NCBI RefSeq assembly: GCF_003346715.1
Contig: NZ_QQPQ01000027.1
Span: forward strand, 1-64,000
From: Oceanispirochaeta sp. M1
GTDB taxonomy: Bacteria > Spirochaetota > Spirochaetia > DSM-2461
Reading direction: 5' to 3'
Length of the DNA stretch: 64,000 nucleotides
Shown: positions 16,412-25,563 of the stretch, piece after piece
How positions within the stretch are numbered: the stretch's first letter is position 1
How the letters are laid out: each line of letters begins with the position of its first letter
Made by a program: the position numbers and the translations under genes
The notes under the pieces: model-generated
Database searches by the model: none
Told to the model about the DNA's origin: nothing
What the model saw: only the letters and a program-made list of their open reading frames with translations

Positions 16412-17198
16412 CAATATCTTCTCCAAGATAGGCTTTAATAACTTCCTTGTTATTCTTGATTTCCACGGGAGTTCCCTCTGCAATCATTTTACCGTAATCA
16501 ACGACGTAGATTCTTTCAGAAAGGCTCATAACCAGACTCATATCATGCTCAATCAGAAGAATAGTAATATCCTCGTCCTTCCGCAGTCTCTGAATAAGAT
16601 CAACAAGATCATTTGTTTCCTGAGGGTTCATTCCTGCCGCAGGCTCATCAAGGAGCAGAAGAAAGGGGTTTGTCGCCATGGCTCTGGCTATTTCCAGCCT
16701 TCTCTGTGCACCGTAGGGCAGGTTGCAGGCAAGTTCATTGACATACATTTCCAAACCGATCTTTCTGAGAATTTCGTAACTGTCTTCAATGACCTTGTTT
16801 TCCTCGATGCGATTCTTTTTAGTTCTAAGAACAGAACTGAGAATCCCGGACTTAAGGGACTGATGACGGCCGATCATTACATTTTCGAGAACAGACATAT
16901 TGCTGAACAGTCTTATATTCTGGAAAGTACGGGCAAGACCCTTCTCATTTATTACATTAGGTTTGAGTCCGTTAAGAACTGTGCTTTTACCATCGGGTGT
17001 ATTTACTTTTACTTCACCCTGTGTAGGGATATATACACCGGTCACACAGTTAAAGAAAGTTGTTTTACCGGCACCATTTGGTCCGATCAGGGCAACAATT
17101 TCACCCTTTTTTATATTGAGACTGACATTGTCTACAGCCCGAAGTCCTCCGAATACCATAGACAGGTTATTGACTTCCAGAACGGGAGCATCACTCAT
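16404..17198 (-). CDS. livG: Branched-chain amino acid ABC transporter ATP-binding protein LivG
   Basis: A 264-residue ATPase partner of LivF. Walker A is GPNGAGKTTFF, the signature is the LivG variant LPYGAQRRLEIARAM, and Walker B is LLLLDEPAAGMNPQE. The LivG-specific C-terminal extension GTPVEIKNNKEVIKAYLGE is present. It begins inside the end of livM (overlap 4 bp) and its end overlaps livF by 8 bp. It works at the cytoplasmic face with the LivH/LivM permease pair. Confidence 0.94.
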   Translation of the reverse strand: MSDAPVLEVNNLSMVFGGLRAVDNVSLNIKKGEIVALIGPNGAGKTTFFNCVTGVYIPTQGEVKVNTPDGKSTVLNGLKPNVINEKGLARTFQNIRLFSNMSVLENVMIGRHQSLKSGILSSVLRTKKNRIEENKVIEDSYEILRKIGLEMYVNELACNLPYGAQRRLEIARAMATNPFLLLLDEPAAGMNPQETNDLVDLIQRLRKDEDITILLIEHDMSLVMSLSERIYVVDYGKMIAEGTPVEIKNNKEVIKAYLGEDIDA

Positions 17199-18418
17199 GC
17201 CTCTACCTCCTGTGAATCATCTTTGTCAGCTGCAAATTTGTAAACCCTTCTAATTTTAGGGATAATACCACCGGGTCTGAAAATCATCATCATTACCAGA
17301 GCAATTCCGAAAATGAGCATTCTGTATTGTGAAAATGCTCTCAGATATTCAGGAGTCAGAATAAATATAAGGGCTCCTACTATTACACCTGGAATAGAAC
17401 CCATACCGCCGATAACAACAACACAGAGAATTACGATGGACTCCCATGTTGTGAAACTTGCGGGATTGATAAAGGTGGTTTTGGCTGCAAATAACACACC
17501 CATAAAACCAGCCCAGACTGCTCCCATAGAGAATGCCGTCAGCTTGGCTTTTGTAATATCTATTCCCATGGCCTGACATGCAATTTCATCCTCTCTCATA
17601 GCTTCCCAGGCACGGCCCATTTTTGAGCTCTCCATTCTTCTGATTACAAAGATGGTAAAAATGGTAAGACCTATGGCAATAAAATATGTGAAATTAGTAA
17701 CCTGCGCCAGCTTCAGTTTCTGTCCAAAAAAAGAAGGACGTGCAATATTTGCGATTCCACTTGGTCCGAAGGAGAAGTCATTCCAGTTCTCAAGAACCAG
17801 TTTTACGATTTCACCGAACGCCAGAGTTACAATTGCCAGGTAGTCCCCTCTCAGACGTAAAATAGGAAAACCCAGGAGAATACCGAATATGGCACTGAGA
17901 AAGGCACCCAGGGGAAGACATATCCAGAAATTTATACCAAAATGATAGAACAGAAGTCCATATGTGTAGGCACCTACAGCATAAAATGCAGCATATCCCA
18001 GATGGAGCAGTCCACCGAATCCTACTACGATATTCAAACCCAGACCTAGAACTACATACATAAGAGCTGTAGTCATGATACTGGTCTGATACATTGACAT
18101 GATAAAGGGATAGAGAATTACAATCAGCACTAAAGTGATCATACTGGAATACCGTACTTTTTTATTCTCCATCTTCTTATTTACAAGCTGTACCAATGTG
18201 GGTTTTACAATTTCTGCCCGCTTTTCTTTTCTGACAGACAAGTATTTGCCGATCAGAGTCAGGAAAAAAGTGCCCACACCGATATAAACAAGATTCATCC
18301 AGCGCCAGATAAGGGTATCATTTATGGTATTTACTTTCATAACCATTATTGGAAAGGTCAGAAACATAAACCATAAAGAGTTTAAAAGCGCTTTTTTTAA
18401 GTCTTTTATATTAAACAT
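17195..18418 (-). CDS. livM: Branched-chain amino acid ABC transporter permease LivM
   Basis: A 407-residue inner-membrane permease of the LivM family, with about ten predicted helices. An N-terminal extension of roughly 110 residues containing two or three helices and a charged loop precedes the conserved core. The core starts at LMYVVLGLGLNIVVGFGGLLHLGYAAFYAVGAY (only part of the motif) and runs through GFPILRLRGDYLAIVTLAFGEI to GGMGSIPGVIVGALIFILTPE. E. coli LivM has a similar long N-terminus. It pairs with LivH and overlaps livG by 4 bp. Confidence 0.93.
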   Translation of the reverse strand: MFNIKDLKKALLNSLWFMFLTFPIMVMKVNTINDTLIWRWMNLVYIGVGTFFLTLIGKYLSVRKEKRAEIVKPTLVQLVNKKMENKKVRYSSMITLVLIVILYPFIMSMYQTSIMTTALMYVVLGLGLNIVVGFGGLLHLGYAAFYAVGAYTYGLLFYHFGINFWICLPLGAFLSAIFGILLGFPILRLRGDYLAIVTLAFGEIVKLVLENWNDFSFGPSGIANIARPSFFGQKLKLAQVTNFTYFIAIGLTIFTIFVIRRMESSKMGRAWEAMREDEIACQAMGIDITKAKLTAFSMGAVWAGFMGVLFAAKTTFINPASFTTWESIVILCVVVIGGMGSIPGVIVGALIFILTPEYLRAFSQYRMLIFGIALVMMMIFRPGGIIPKIRRVYKFAADKDDSQEVEA

Positions 18419-18441
18419 CTATTTGTCTCTCTTTTTAAACA

Positions 18442-19350
18442 TCATACTTTCTCATTTTCTTTTCTTCCGAGAAGACCGGAAGGTTTGAAAATAAGAATGA
18501 CGATCAGAATGATAAAGGCAAAAGCATCTTCATAGTCACTGGAGATGTAACCTGTACCGAAACTTTCGGTCAGACCCAGTACAAAGCTGCCTAATACGGC
18601 ACCGGGAATACTTCCGATACCTCCCAATACCGCCGCAACAAAGGCTTTTATACCGGCGATAAAACCAATATAGAAGTTGATCTGTCCTATATGAGAACTT
18701 ATCAGAACACCTCCGAGTGCAGCTGTTGCAGATCCGATGAGGAATGTCAGAGAGATAACCCTGTCTACATTGATACCTACAAGCTTGGCCATATCCGTAT
18801 CCTGAGCCGTGGCTCTCATGGCCTTACCCATTCTTGTAAATTTTATCAGAATGGTTAAAAGAATCATAACCACCGCTGTTGAAACCAGTATTAAAAACTG
18901 AGATGTAGTCATTAAATGTGAAATTGGATCCAGAATCTTCATTTCAGGAAGTAAATTGGGAAACGGAAGAAAATCTGAAGTCTGTGCCAGCAGAACATAA
19001 TTCTGAAGGAAAATGGACATACCTATAGCAGAAATGAGAACAGAAAGCCGCGGGGCTTTTCTCAAAGGCCGGTAAGCCAGTTTTTCGATTGTAACACCAT
19101 AGGCAGCCGAATAAATAATGGCAGCCAGACAGGCAAGTACAAATATTAGGATCGGATTGAGGCCTGTCATTGCCAGAGCCGCTCCGATTATGAGTGCAGT
19201 GAAAGCACCAATCATATAAATTTCACCGTGGGCAAAATTTATAAGTTTAATAATACCGTAAACCATGGTGTATCCCAGTGCTATAAGAGCATAGATACTT
19301 CCACGGGTAAGTCCGCCCAGGAAAAGGGAAAAAAAGTACTCAAGGTTCAT
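18442..19350 (-). CDS. livH: Branched-chain amino acid ABC transporter permease LivH
   Basis: A 302-residue permease with about eight membrane helices. Family motifs are GLTRGSIYALIALGYTMVYG and LINFAHGEIYMIGAF at the N-terminus, AYRPLRKAPRLSVLISAIG in the middle, and AAVLGGIGSIPGAVLGSFVLG before the C-terminus. SD is AGGAG, 8 nt from the ATG. It is the first membrane gene after livK and lies downstream of a hairpin that probably reduces its expression relative to the binding protein. Confidence 0.94.
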   Translation of the reverse strand: MNLEYFFSLFLGGLTRGSIYALIALGYTMVYGIIKLINFAHGEIYMIGAFTALIIGAALAMTGLNPILIFVLACLAAIIYSAAYGVTIEKLAYRPLRKAPRLSVLISAIGMSIFLQNYVLLAQTSDFLPFPNLLPEMKILDPISHLMTTSQFLILVSTAVVMILLTILIKFTRMGKAMRATAQDTDMAKLVGINVDRVISLTFLIGSATAALGGVLISSHIGQINFYIGFIAGIKAFVAAVLGGIGSIPGAVLGSFVLGLTESFGTGYISSDYEDAFAFIILIVILIFKPSGLLGRKENEKV

Positions 19351-19385
19351 GAAATAATATTTCTCCTATTTTTTAAATCCCCATA

Positions 19386-19423
19386 GAAAACCGGGAGCAG
19401 ACACAAATAAGTATCTGCTCCGG
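19386..19423 (-). terminator. Attenuating hairpin between livK and livH
   Basis: On the minus strand a 13-bp stem with one bulge (19411-19423 with 19391-19404) is followed by TTTT. It lies after livK and before livH. It is most likely a leaky terminator that lets the periplasmic binding protein be made in excess of the membrane complex. Confidence 0.8.
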
Positions 19424-19451
19424 ATTATTTTAAGAGGTAGATTCGGAAAAC

Positions 19452-20570
19452 TTATTTAAGTTCTACGTAAACACCGTTCTGAACCTGGTATACAGCAAAA
19501 CCTACACCAATGGCATCACCATTTGCATCAAAGCTGATTTTACCAAGAGGAGTTTCTACATATTCACTTCTCAGTGCAGCAGAAACTGCTTCATATTCGG
19601 TAGTACCGGCTTTATCGATAGCATTCAGTACAGCGATTGTAGCAGCATAAGCATTCAGGAAGAAAGCACCGGGCTCTTCTCCATATTTTGCTTTGTGATC
19701 TTCAACAGCTTTAACAGCCATGGGGTTGGAAGAAGTATCTACAGGACCTGTAGCATATACACCTTCTGAATACTCACCGGCAACCTTGATAAATGTGGGG
19801 TCCTTAACACCGTCGTCCGACAGGAAGGCAATATCCATATTTTTCTTTTTCATCTGGCTGATCAGTTTTGAAGCTTCGGGGTGATATCCACCGAAAATTA
19901 CAGCTTCAGCACCAGAGTTTCCAACTTTATTGATGATCGCAGAATAGTCTACAGCACCAACCTGAATACCTTCATACAGAACAACTTCAACACCGGATCT
20001 GGTTTCAAGCTGTGCTTTACAGAACTCGGCAAAACCTTTTCCGTAGTCACCCTTATCATGAAGTACAGCAATCTTTTTGAATCCCATCTTATCAACAGCA
20101 AAAGTTACTTCAACATCAGCCTGAGCATCATCGGGAGCGATGGTTCTCAGGAAGTTGGGATAATCTCCGCTCTTTGTCAGAGGAGGGTTGGTAGCAGAAG
20201 GAGAAATTGTAATGATATTTTCATCCTTGTAGATACCCAGTGCCGCTTTTGTAGCACCACTGCAGATATGACCGATAACCGCTACAACTTCTTCACCTAC
20301 AAGTTTTGCAGCTGTGTTTGTAGCCACTTCAGGTTTACATACATCATCTTCAATTACGAGTTCAATTTGTTTTCCAAGTACACCGCCCTTGGCGTTATAC
20401 ATATCAACAACAAGTTCAGCAGCCTTGATGGAAGGAATACCATAAGACGCAAGGTCTCCCGAATGAGCACCAGCAACACCGATTTTAATTGTTCCACCTT
20501 CTCCCTGACCTGTGGCAAAAGCGCCGAAGGTTACGAAAGAAATAAGTAGAAGTACTAAGATCTTTTTCAT
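19452..20570 (-). CDS. livK: Branched-chain amino acid ABC transporter substrate-binding protein LivK
   Basis: A 372-residue periplasmic binding protein of the leucine/isoleucine/valine family. The signal peptide is MKKILVLLLISFVTFGAFA with a plausible signal peptidase I site after AFA. The mature protein begins TIKIGVAGAHSGDLASYG and continues with VIGHICSGATKAALGIY, TISPSATNPPLT and KIAVLHDKGDYGKGFAE, all typical of the type I fold. The start is the ATG at 20570, because SD GGAG lies 7 nt upstream and the signal peptide begins there; the open frame extends to 20645 but runs into the promoter. It is first in livKHMGF. The exact amino acid specificity cannot be read. Confidence 0.93.
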   Translation of the reverse strand: MKKILVLLLISFVTFGAFATGQGEGGTIKIGVAGAHSGDLASYGIPSIKAAELVVDMYNAKGGVLGKQIELVIEDDVCKPEVATNTAAKLVGEEVVAVIGHICSGATKAALGIYKDENIITISPSATNPPLTKSGDYPNFLRTIAPDDAQADVEVTFAVDKMGFKKIAVLHDKGDYGKGFAEFCKAQLETRSGVEVVLYEGIQVGAVDYSAIINKVGNSGAEAVIFGGYHPEASKLISQMKKKNMDIAFLSDDGVKDPTFIKVAGEYSEGVYATGPVDTSSNPMAVKAVEDHKAKYGEEPGAFFLNAYAATIAVLNAIDKAGTTEYEAVSAALRSEYVETPLGKISFDANGDAIGVGFAVYQVQNGVYVELK

Positions 20571-20593
20571 TTTTTTCTCCTTGTACAAGTAAT

Positions 20594-20609
20594 AACCTTT
20601 TATAAGGTT
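20594..20609 (-). promoter_or_regulatory. 5' leader hairpin of livK
   Basis: A perfect 6-bp inverted repeat (AACCTT at 20594-20599 with AAGGTT at 20604-20609, loop TTAT) lies right at the predicted 5' end of the livK mRNA. It could protect the transcript from degradation. It does not cover the ribosome binding site. Confidence 0.55.
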
Positions 20610-20616
20610 GCTACTT

Positions 20617-20645
20617 TTTATAGGATTAAAAGTGTGAATTGTCAA
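20617..20645 (-). promoter_or_regulatory. livK promoter (sigma-70 type)
   Basis: A perfect -35 TTGACA (20640-20645) and a -10 TATAAA (20617-20622), spaced 17 bp, read on the minus strand. The predicted start of transcription is near 20610, giving a 40-nt leader before the livK ATG. Confidence 0.85.
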
Positions 20646-21078
20646 TGTTTAGTTAATAGGAACACAAAATTGATAGAGAAACACCATTTTTGCAGCTAAT
20701 TCAGATATTTATGGAAAATATTTAATTGAAAAATACGTTTTTCTTAATAAAACCTTCATTTTTACATATAATCTGTTGTTCATTTTCATATTACATTATA
20801 ATAATCATGTCAAAACGCCTATTTTATATTAGTAGAGAACTCATCTTTTAACAACTTAAGTGTTGTCAACTGTTATTTTCACTCTTTTTTTTCTTAAAAA
20901 AAATCCAAAAAATACAATTTTGTTGTTTTTTGGATATTAAAAAAAATATTGAAAAATTGGAAACCATTGTTTTTCAGTAACTTTTTACTGTTTTAAAAAA
21001 ACAAAAATATGATTATTAACGAAGCCCTGCCGGTACTGTTATTTTTCAAAGACAGGGTATACAAAAACTTTTACATAA
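20646..21078 (+). other. AT-rich intergenic region between livK promoter and purD
   Basis: About 430 bp of very AT-rich sequence with many A and T runs and no plausible gene. Near the purD end there is a weak imperfect inverted repeat (GCCCTGCC around 21026 with GACAGGGT around 21052) that could end the pur transcript, but it lacks a T run. Nothing else is recognisable. Confidence 0.6.
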
Positions 21079-22335
21079 TCAGCCAATGACATCACCACCG
21101 ATATCTCTTCTGAACACAGCATCCTGAAACGAAATTTTGGATACATCCTCATAACATGCCTTCCTGGCAGCCTCCAGATCGTGGGCTGTGGCGACCACAT
21201 TAAGAACCCGCCCTCCGGAACTGTATAAAACATTATCTTTCAGAGAGGCTCCCGCTATAAAGACAGAAGCGGAACAATCTTTAATACCACTGATAAGTTT
21301 ATTCTTCTCATATGCCTCCGGATATCCTCCGGACGCCATAACTACGCAGCAGGAGCTTCCCTCTTTCCACTTAGGAGTACAACTCTCCAGGGAGCCCTCA
21401 AGGGCAGCCTGGATCATCTCCAGAAGATCAGAGTCAAGAAGGGCCAGAACCGCCTGAGTCTCGGGATCTCCCATCCTCAGATTGTATTCGAGGAGATAGA
21501 CTCCCCTCTCGTTTATCATCAAACCAAAGAAGATCACACCGGCAAACTGTAGTCCCTCTTCAGCAAGCCCCCTGATTGTGGGCTTCATTATCTCTTCCTG
21601 AAAGAGAGACAGAACCTTTTCATCAACATAAGGATTAGGAGAAATGACACCCATCCCCCCTGTATTAGCACCGCTCTCCCCTTCACCGATTTTCTTGTGA
21701 TCCTTGGCACTGAGTAGAGGCAATATTGTCTTTCCATCATAAAATGAGAGAATTGAGGCTTCAACACCCTCCAGAAACTCTTCAATCACTATACTGTCCC
21801 CTGCAGCTCCAAACTTCTTATCACTCATTAGAGCATTAAGAGCCTCAAAAGCCTCATCCCGGTTCTGACAGATAAGGACTCCCTTTCCGGCAGCCAGGCC
21901 GTCAGCCTTGAGGACTATAGGGAAATCACAGCTCTCAAGAAACCTTCCGGCATCTTTCAGATTGCTGAAATTTTCATAGGCAGCCGTTTTTATTCCATAT
22001 TTTTTCATAAAATCTTTCGCAAGACATTTGCTGCCTTCCAGAACTGCAGCGTCCCTGTGGGGTCCCAGAACAGGAATTCCCTTCTCTTTGAAAAGATCCG
22101 CAATCCCTGCAACCAGCATATCCTCAGAACCCGGCAGTGCCAGATCTATATCTTTTTCGGCTGCAAATTCAGCCAGGGCACGAATATCTGTCAGTGCTAT
22201 GTTCTCACAGCCCTCTTCGCGAGCCGTACCTCCGTTTCCGGGTGCACAATAGACTTTAGTAACAGAAGGATTCTGAAGCAGCTTAGCTACGAGAGCGTGT
22301 TCTCTCCCTCCACTGCCGGTTACGAGTATTTTCAT
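21079..22335 (-). CDS. purD: Phosphoribosylamine-glycine ligase PurD
   Basis: A 418-residue ATP-grasp enzyme that joins phosphoribosylamine and glycine, the second step of de novo purine synthesis. It opens with MKILVTGSGGREHALVAKL, the PurD N-domain motif. DGLAAGKGVLIC and the ATP-grasp block IVIEEFLEGVEASILSF follow, then LEYNLRMGDPETQAVL. Length is normal (about 420). It is the last gene of the pur operon, separated from purH by a hairpin-containing 90-bp gap. Confidence 0.95.
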   Translation of the reverse strand: MKILVTGSGGREHALVAKLLQNPSVTKVYCAPGNGGTAREEGCENIALTDIRALAEFAAEKDIDLALPGSEDMLVAGIADLFKEKGIPVLGPHRDAAVLEGSKCLAKDFMKKYGIKTAAYENFSNLKDAGRFLESCDFPIVLKADGLAAGKGVLICQNRDEAFEALNALMSDKKFGAAGDSIVIEEFLEGVEASILSFYDGKTILPLLSAKDHKKIGEGESGANTGGMGVISPNPYVDEKVLSLFQEEIMKPTIRGLAEEGLQFAGVIFFGLMINERGVYLLEYNLRMGDPETQAVLALLDSDLLEMIQAALEGSLESCTPKWKEGSSCCVVMASGGYPEAYEKNKLISGIKDCSASVFIAGASLKDNVLYSSGGRVLNVVATAHDLEAARKACYEDVSKISFQDAVFRRDIGGDVIG

Positions 22336-22354
22336 CCAGGACTCCCTATGTGCT

Positions 22355-22379
22355 GCCGAAGCCGGTTTAAGGCTTCGGC
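22355..22379 (-). other. Intercistronic hairpin between purH and purD
   Basis: A perfect 9-bp stem (GCCGAAGCC at 22355-22363 with GGCTTCGGC at 22371-22379), loop 7 nt. A smaller repeat (AGGCC, TAA, GGGCCT) lies 15 bp away near 22393-22406. There is no T run after either on the minus strand, so it is more likely a processing or stability element than a terminator. Confidence 0.65.
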
Positions 22380-22425
22380 GGTTTCTTTGATCAGGCCTAA
22401 GGGCCTCAATAGCTTGGCTGTAATA

Positions 22426-23925
22426 TTAATGTTTAAAGTGACGCATCCCTGTAAAGATCATAGGGATTCCCCTTTCGTTACAGGCTTTGATTGAATCCTT
22501 ATCCCGTATGGAACCACCGGGCTGAATAATAGCCTTGATTCCTTTTTCAGCACACAGAGTAACTACATCATCAAAGGGGAAGAATGCATCAGAAGCCAGG
22601 ACTGTTCCGTCACCGGCTCTTTCAATGGCCTGCTGTGCAGCCCAGATCCTGTTCGTCTGACCTGTACCGATTCCTGTGGCCTTGCTGTCCTTGACTACAA
22701 CGATGGCATTGGATTTAACATGCTTTACAACTTTCTGTCCGAAAATCAAATCTTCTTTCAGTGAGGGATCAGGCTGAGCCTCGGTAACAACTTCAAAATC
22801 TTTTGAGAAACTGAGATCCGCATCCTGAACCAGAATTCCACCGTCCACTTTAACGATTTCAAGGGGATCTGAAGGTGTATTATCAGTCTGAATGATTCTC
22901 AGATTCTTTTTACCCTTAAGTACTTCCAGAGCGTCGTCTGAAAAGGAAGGTGCTACAACGATTTCCAGAAAGATTTTTACCATCTCCTGAGCGGCCTCTT
23001 TTGTCACTTCTCTGTTAAGAGCAACAATACCACCGAATATTGAAGTGGGATCACATTCGTAAGCCTTGATATAGGCATCCGCAGCATCTTTCCCGAGGGC
23101 AACACCACAGGGAGTTGAATGTTTCAGACCGCAGCAGGCGATTTCTTCAAACTCATTGACGATCTTCCAGGCCACATCCATATCACGAATATTATTGAAT
23201 GAAAGCTCCTTGCCCCCAAGCTGTTTAAAATCACTGAATGCACCGCCGCCCCACGTATTGGTATAGAAGGCAGCCTTCTGGTGGGGGTTTTCACCGTAAC
23301 GGAGGTCCATATTTTTTTTATAGGAGCCATTCAGGAAAGCCGGCATTGAGTCACGGTTCAGGAAAAACTGACTGATTGCACCGTCATAGGCAGAAGTAAG
23401 ATTGAAAACTTTTCCTGCCAGAGTTTTTCTTGTATCAAAAGAGACATCACCGGCTTCTTTCATCTCATCCATTACGGTGGTGTAATCTTCTGTATTACAG
23501 AGGACTGTTACGTCCTGGAAGTTTTTGGCAGCTGAGCGCAGCATGGTAGGACCGCCGATATCAATAAACTCGACTTTTTCTTCAAAACTCTTATCAGTTT
23601 CCACCTCATCAAAAAAAGGATACAGATTTACAACAACCATATCGATTGTTCCAATTCCCTCCTCTTTCAATGTAGACATATGCTCATCATTATCTCTAAT
23701 GGCAAGGATTCCGCCGTGTATTACAGGATGGAGAGTCTTCACTCTTCCGTCCAGCATCTCACGGCCGCCAGTTACTGCTGCCACTTCAACCGGCTCCAGC
23801 CCCTGTTCCTGCAGATATCGGTAAGTTCCGCCTGTAGAAACGATTTCCCATCCTTCTGCCTTGAGAAATTTTCCCAATTCGAGAATTCCATCTTTTTTGA
23901 AAACACTGATAAGCGCTCTTTTCAT
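22426..23925 (-). CDS. purH: Bifunctional AICAR transformylase/IMP cyclohydrolase PurH
   Basis: A 499-residue enzyme for the last two steps to IMP. The N-terminal cyclohydrolase domain starts [21 protein letters not shown] and includes [18 protein letters not shown]. The C-terminal transformylase domain includes [15 protein letters not shown], the Lys-His catalytic segment [22 protein letters not shown] and [13 protein letters not shown]. Length is slightly short of the usual 510-530 but both domains are complete. It sits between purN and purD in the operon. Confidence 0.95.
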   Translation of the reverse strand: MKRALISVFKKDGILELGKFLKAEGWEIVSTGGTYRYLQEQGLEPVEVAAVTGGREMLDGRVKTLHPVIHGGILAIRDNDEHMSTLKEEGIGTIDMVVVNLYPFFDEVETDKSFEEKVEFIDIGGPTMLRSAAKNFQDVTVLCNTEDYTTVMDEMKEAGDVSFDTRKTLAGKVFNLTSAYDGAISQFFLNRDSMPAFLNGSYKKNMDLRYGENPHQKAAFYTNTWGGGAFSDFKQLGGKELSFNNIRDMDVAWKIVNEFEEIACCGLKHSTPCGVALGKDAADAYIKAYECDPTSIFGGIVALNREVTKEAAQEMVKIFLEIVVAPSFSDDALEVLKGKKNLRIIQTDNTPSDPLEIVKVDGGILVQDADLSFSKDFEVVTEAQPDPSLKEDLIFGQKVVKHVKSNAIVVVKDSKATGIGTGQTNRIWAAQQAIERAGDGTVLASDAFFPFDDVVTLCAEKGIKAIIQPGGSIRDKDSIKACNERGIPMIFTGMRHFKH

Positions 23926-23949
23926 TTATCCCTTCCCTAATACGAGGTT

Positions 23950-24528
23950 TTATTGACTTTGTTTAATAAGAATATTTACGGCTTCCACCAGAGCAATATG
24001 CTCCTGTACCAATATTCTGTCCTGAAGATCTTCAGGACTGTCTCCGTTTTCAACAGGAACTTCCTTCTGCAGGATTATTTTACCAGTATCCACACCTATT
24101 TCCACAAAATGGACTGAACATCCGCTTTTCCTGCGTCCTGCTTCGACCACGGCACGATGTACATTCATTCCATACATTCCCTTGCCGCCGAAATCAGGCA
24201 GAAGAGCCGGATGAATGTTTATAATTTTCCCCTGCCATGCACTGACAAATTCAGGACTGAGAATCGACAGGTATCCAGCAAGAACTATAAGATCCGTATC
24301 TATTGGAATTTTTTCCATTATCTTTTCAGAAAGATCTCTCTTATGGACTTTTCTGTCAATAAGATAACAACTGATATCTGAAGCAGCAGCACGCTCAAGA
24401 CCATAGGCTGATCTGTCACTTATTACAGTTGTAATAATCCCGTTACCAAGATTGCCGGAATTGGATGCATCAATAAGTGACTGAAGATTGGAACCGCCTC
24501 CGGAAATGAGGACAGCTATTTTAAACAT
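23950..24528 (-). CDS. purN: Phosphoribosylglycinamide formyltransferase PurN
   Basis: A 192-residue 10-formyltetrahydrofolate-dependent enzyme for step three of purine synthesis. Motifs are KIAVLISGGGSNLQSLID at the N-terminus, INIHPALLPDFGGKGMYG (with the catalytic His) and GCSVHFVEIGVDTGKIIL (catalytic Asp). The start overlaps the end of purM by 13 bp. PurN rather than the formate-dependent PurT is used, so this pathway depends on folate. Confidence 0.95.
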   Translation of the reverse strand: MFKIAVLISGGGSNLQSLIDASNSGNLGNGIITTVISDRSAYGLERAAASDISCYLIDRKVHKRDLSEKIMEKIPIDTDLIVLAGYLSILSPEFVSAWQGKIINIHPALLPDFGGKGMYGMNVHRAVVEAGRRKSGCSVHFVEIGVDTGKIILQKEVPVENGDSPEDLQDRILVQEHIALVEAVNILIKQSQ

Positions 24529-25517
24529 AAGGGCTCTGCACCTTTACTGATATACCCGAGTACCGCAACCTGTTCACCTGATTCTTCAAGAGATTTTTTA
24601 AATCCTTCAGCCTCAGATTCTCTTACCACAAGAATCATTCCGACGCCCATATTAAAAGTTCCCCACATCTCTTCCCGGGGGACTCCCTTTTTCTGAAGCC
24701 AGTCAAATATGGGAAGAACCGGAATATCTGCCTTATTTACATTCGCTGTAAATCCAGCGGGAATAGTACGTGGAAGATTTTCGGGGATTCCTCCGCCCGT
24801 AATATGTGCCATACCACTTACAGCTCCAGGATGCATCTTCATGGCAGAGAGAACTGTTTTTACATAAACCCTTGTTGGTTTCATCAGTTCTTTGTAAACA
24901 GGTTCTCCCTGAAAATCTTCATCAAGATCCTTAACAAGTGAACGGACAAGGCTGAAACCATTGGAATGAACACCGCTTGATGCCAGTCCCAGAAGGATAT
25001 CTCCCTCTTGTATGGCTTCACCATTGATGATTTCATCTCTTTCAACGGCACCCACACAGAAACCGGCCATATCGTAATCACCGTCTTTATAGAATCCCGG
25101 CATCTCGGCAGTTTCACCACCAACAAGAGAACAGTCTGCATCCTTACAGGCAGCAGCCATTCCCAGAACAATTCGGCTGGAAACATCTGAATCCAGCTTT
25201 CCGCAGGCCAGATAATCAAGAAAGAAAAGAGGTTTGGCCCCCTGACAGAGAATGTCATTGGCACACATGGCAAAGCAGTCCTGTCCGACAGTGTCATAAA
25301 GATTTTTTGCAAAGGCAATGGCCAGCTTTGTTCCCACTCCGTCGGTACCGGAAACCAGTACGGGATTTTTATAATCCTTTAAAGCATAAAGAGAGGCAAA
25401 ACTGCCCAGTCCTGAAAGGACGTTTTCATTATGAGTCTCGGCAACAGCAGCCTTGATCTTATCAACGGCTTTGTAACCCTCTTCCTTATCAACACCAGAA
25501 TCCTTATATGTGTGCAT
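24516..25517 (-). CDS. purM: Phosphoribosylformylglycinamidine cyclo-ligase PurM
   Basis: A 333-residue AIR synthetase. It starts MHTYKDSGVDKEEGYKAVDKI and includes LVSGTDGVGTKLAIAF, MCANDILCQGAKPLFFLDY, SLVGGETAEMPGFY, SGVHSNGFSLVR, MAHITGGGIPENLPR and MWGTFNMGVGM, a complete motif series. It is translationally coupled to purN through a 13-bp overlap and lies after purF with a 46-bp gap. Confidence 0.96.
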   Translation of the reverse strand: MHTYKDSGVDKEEGYKAVDKIKAAVAETHNENVLSGLGSFASLYALKDYKNPVLVSGTDGVGTKLAIAFAKNLYDTVGQDCFAMCANDILCQGAKPLFFLDYLACGKLDSDVSSRIVLGMAAACKDADCSLVGGETAEMPGFYKDGDYDMAGFCVGAVERDEIINGEAIQEGDILLGLASSGVHSNGFSLVRSLVKDLDEDFQGEPVYKELMKPTRVYVKTVLSAMKMHPGAVSGMAHITGGGIPENLPRTIPAGFTANVNKADIPVLPIFDWLQKKGVPREEMWGTFNMGVGMILVVRESEAEGFKKSLEESGEQVAVLGYISKGAEPLCLK

Positions 25518-25563
25518 TATACCTTCCGTATTTTATTTATTACTCAGTAAAATCTTGATCAGC

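Noticed and set aside
20646-21078. Small genes in the AT-rich livK-purD gap
   Set aside because: Only short low-complexity frames without ribosome binding sites are present.
22355-22379. Terminator between purH and purD
   Set aside because: The stem is strong but is not followed by T on the minus strand, and purD needs the upstream transcript.
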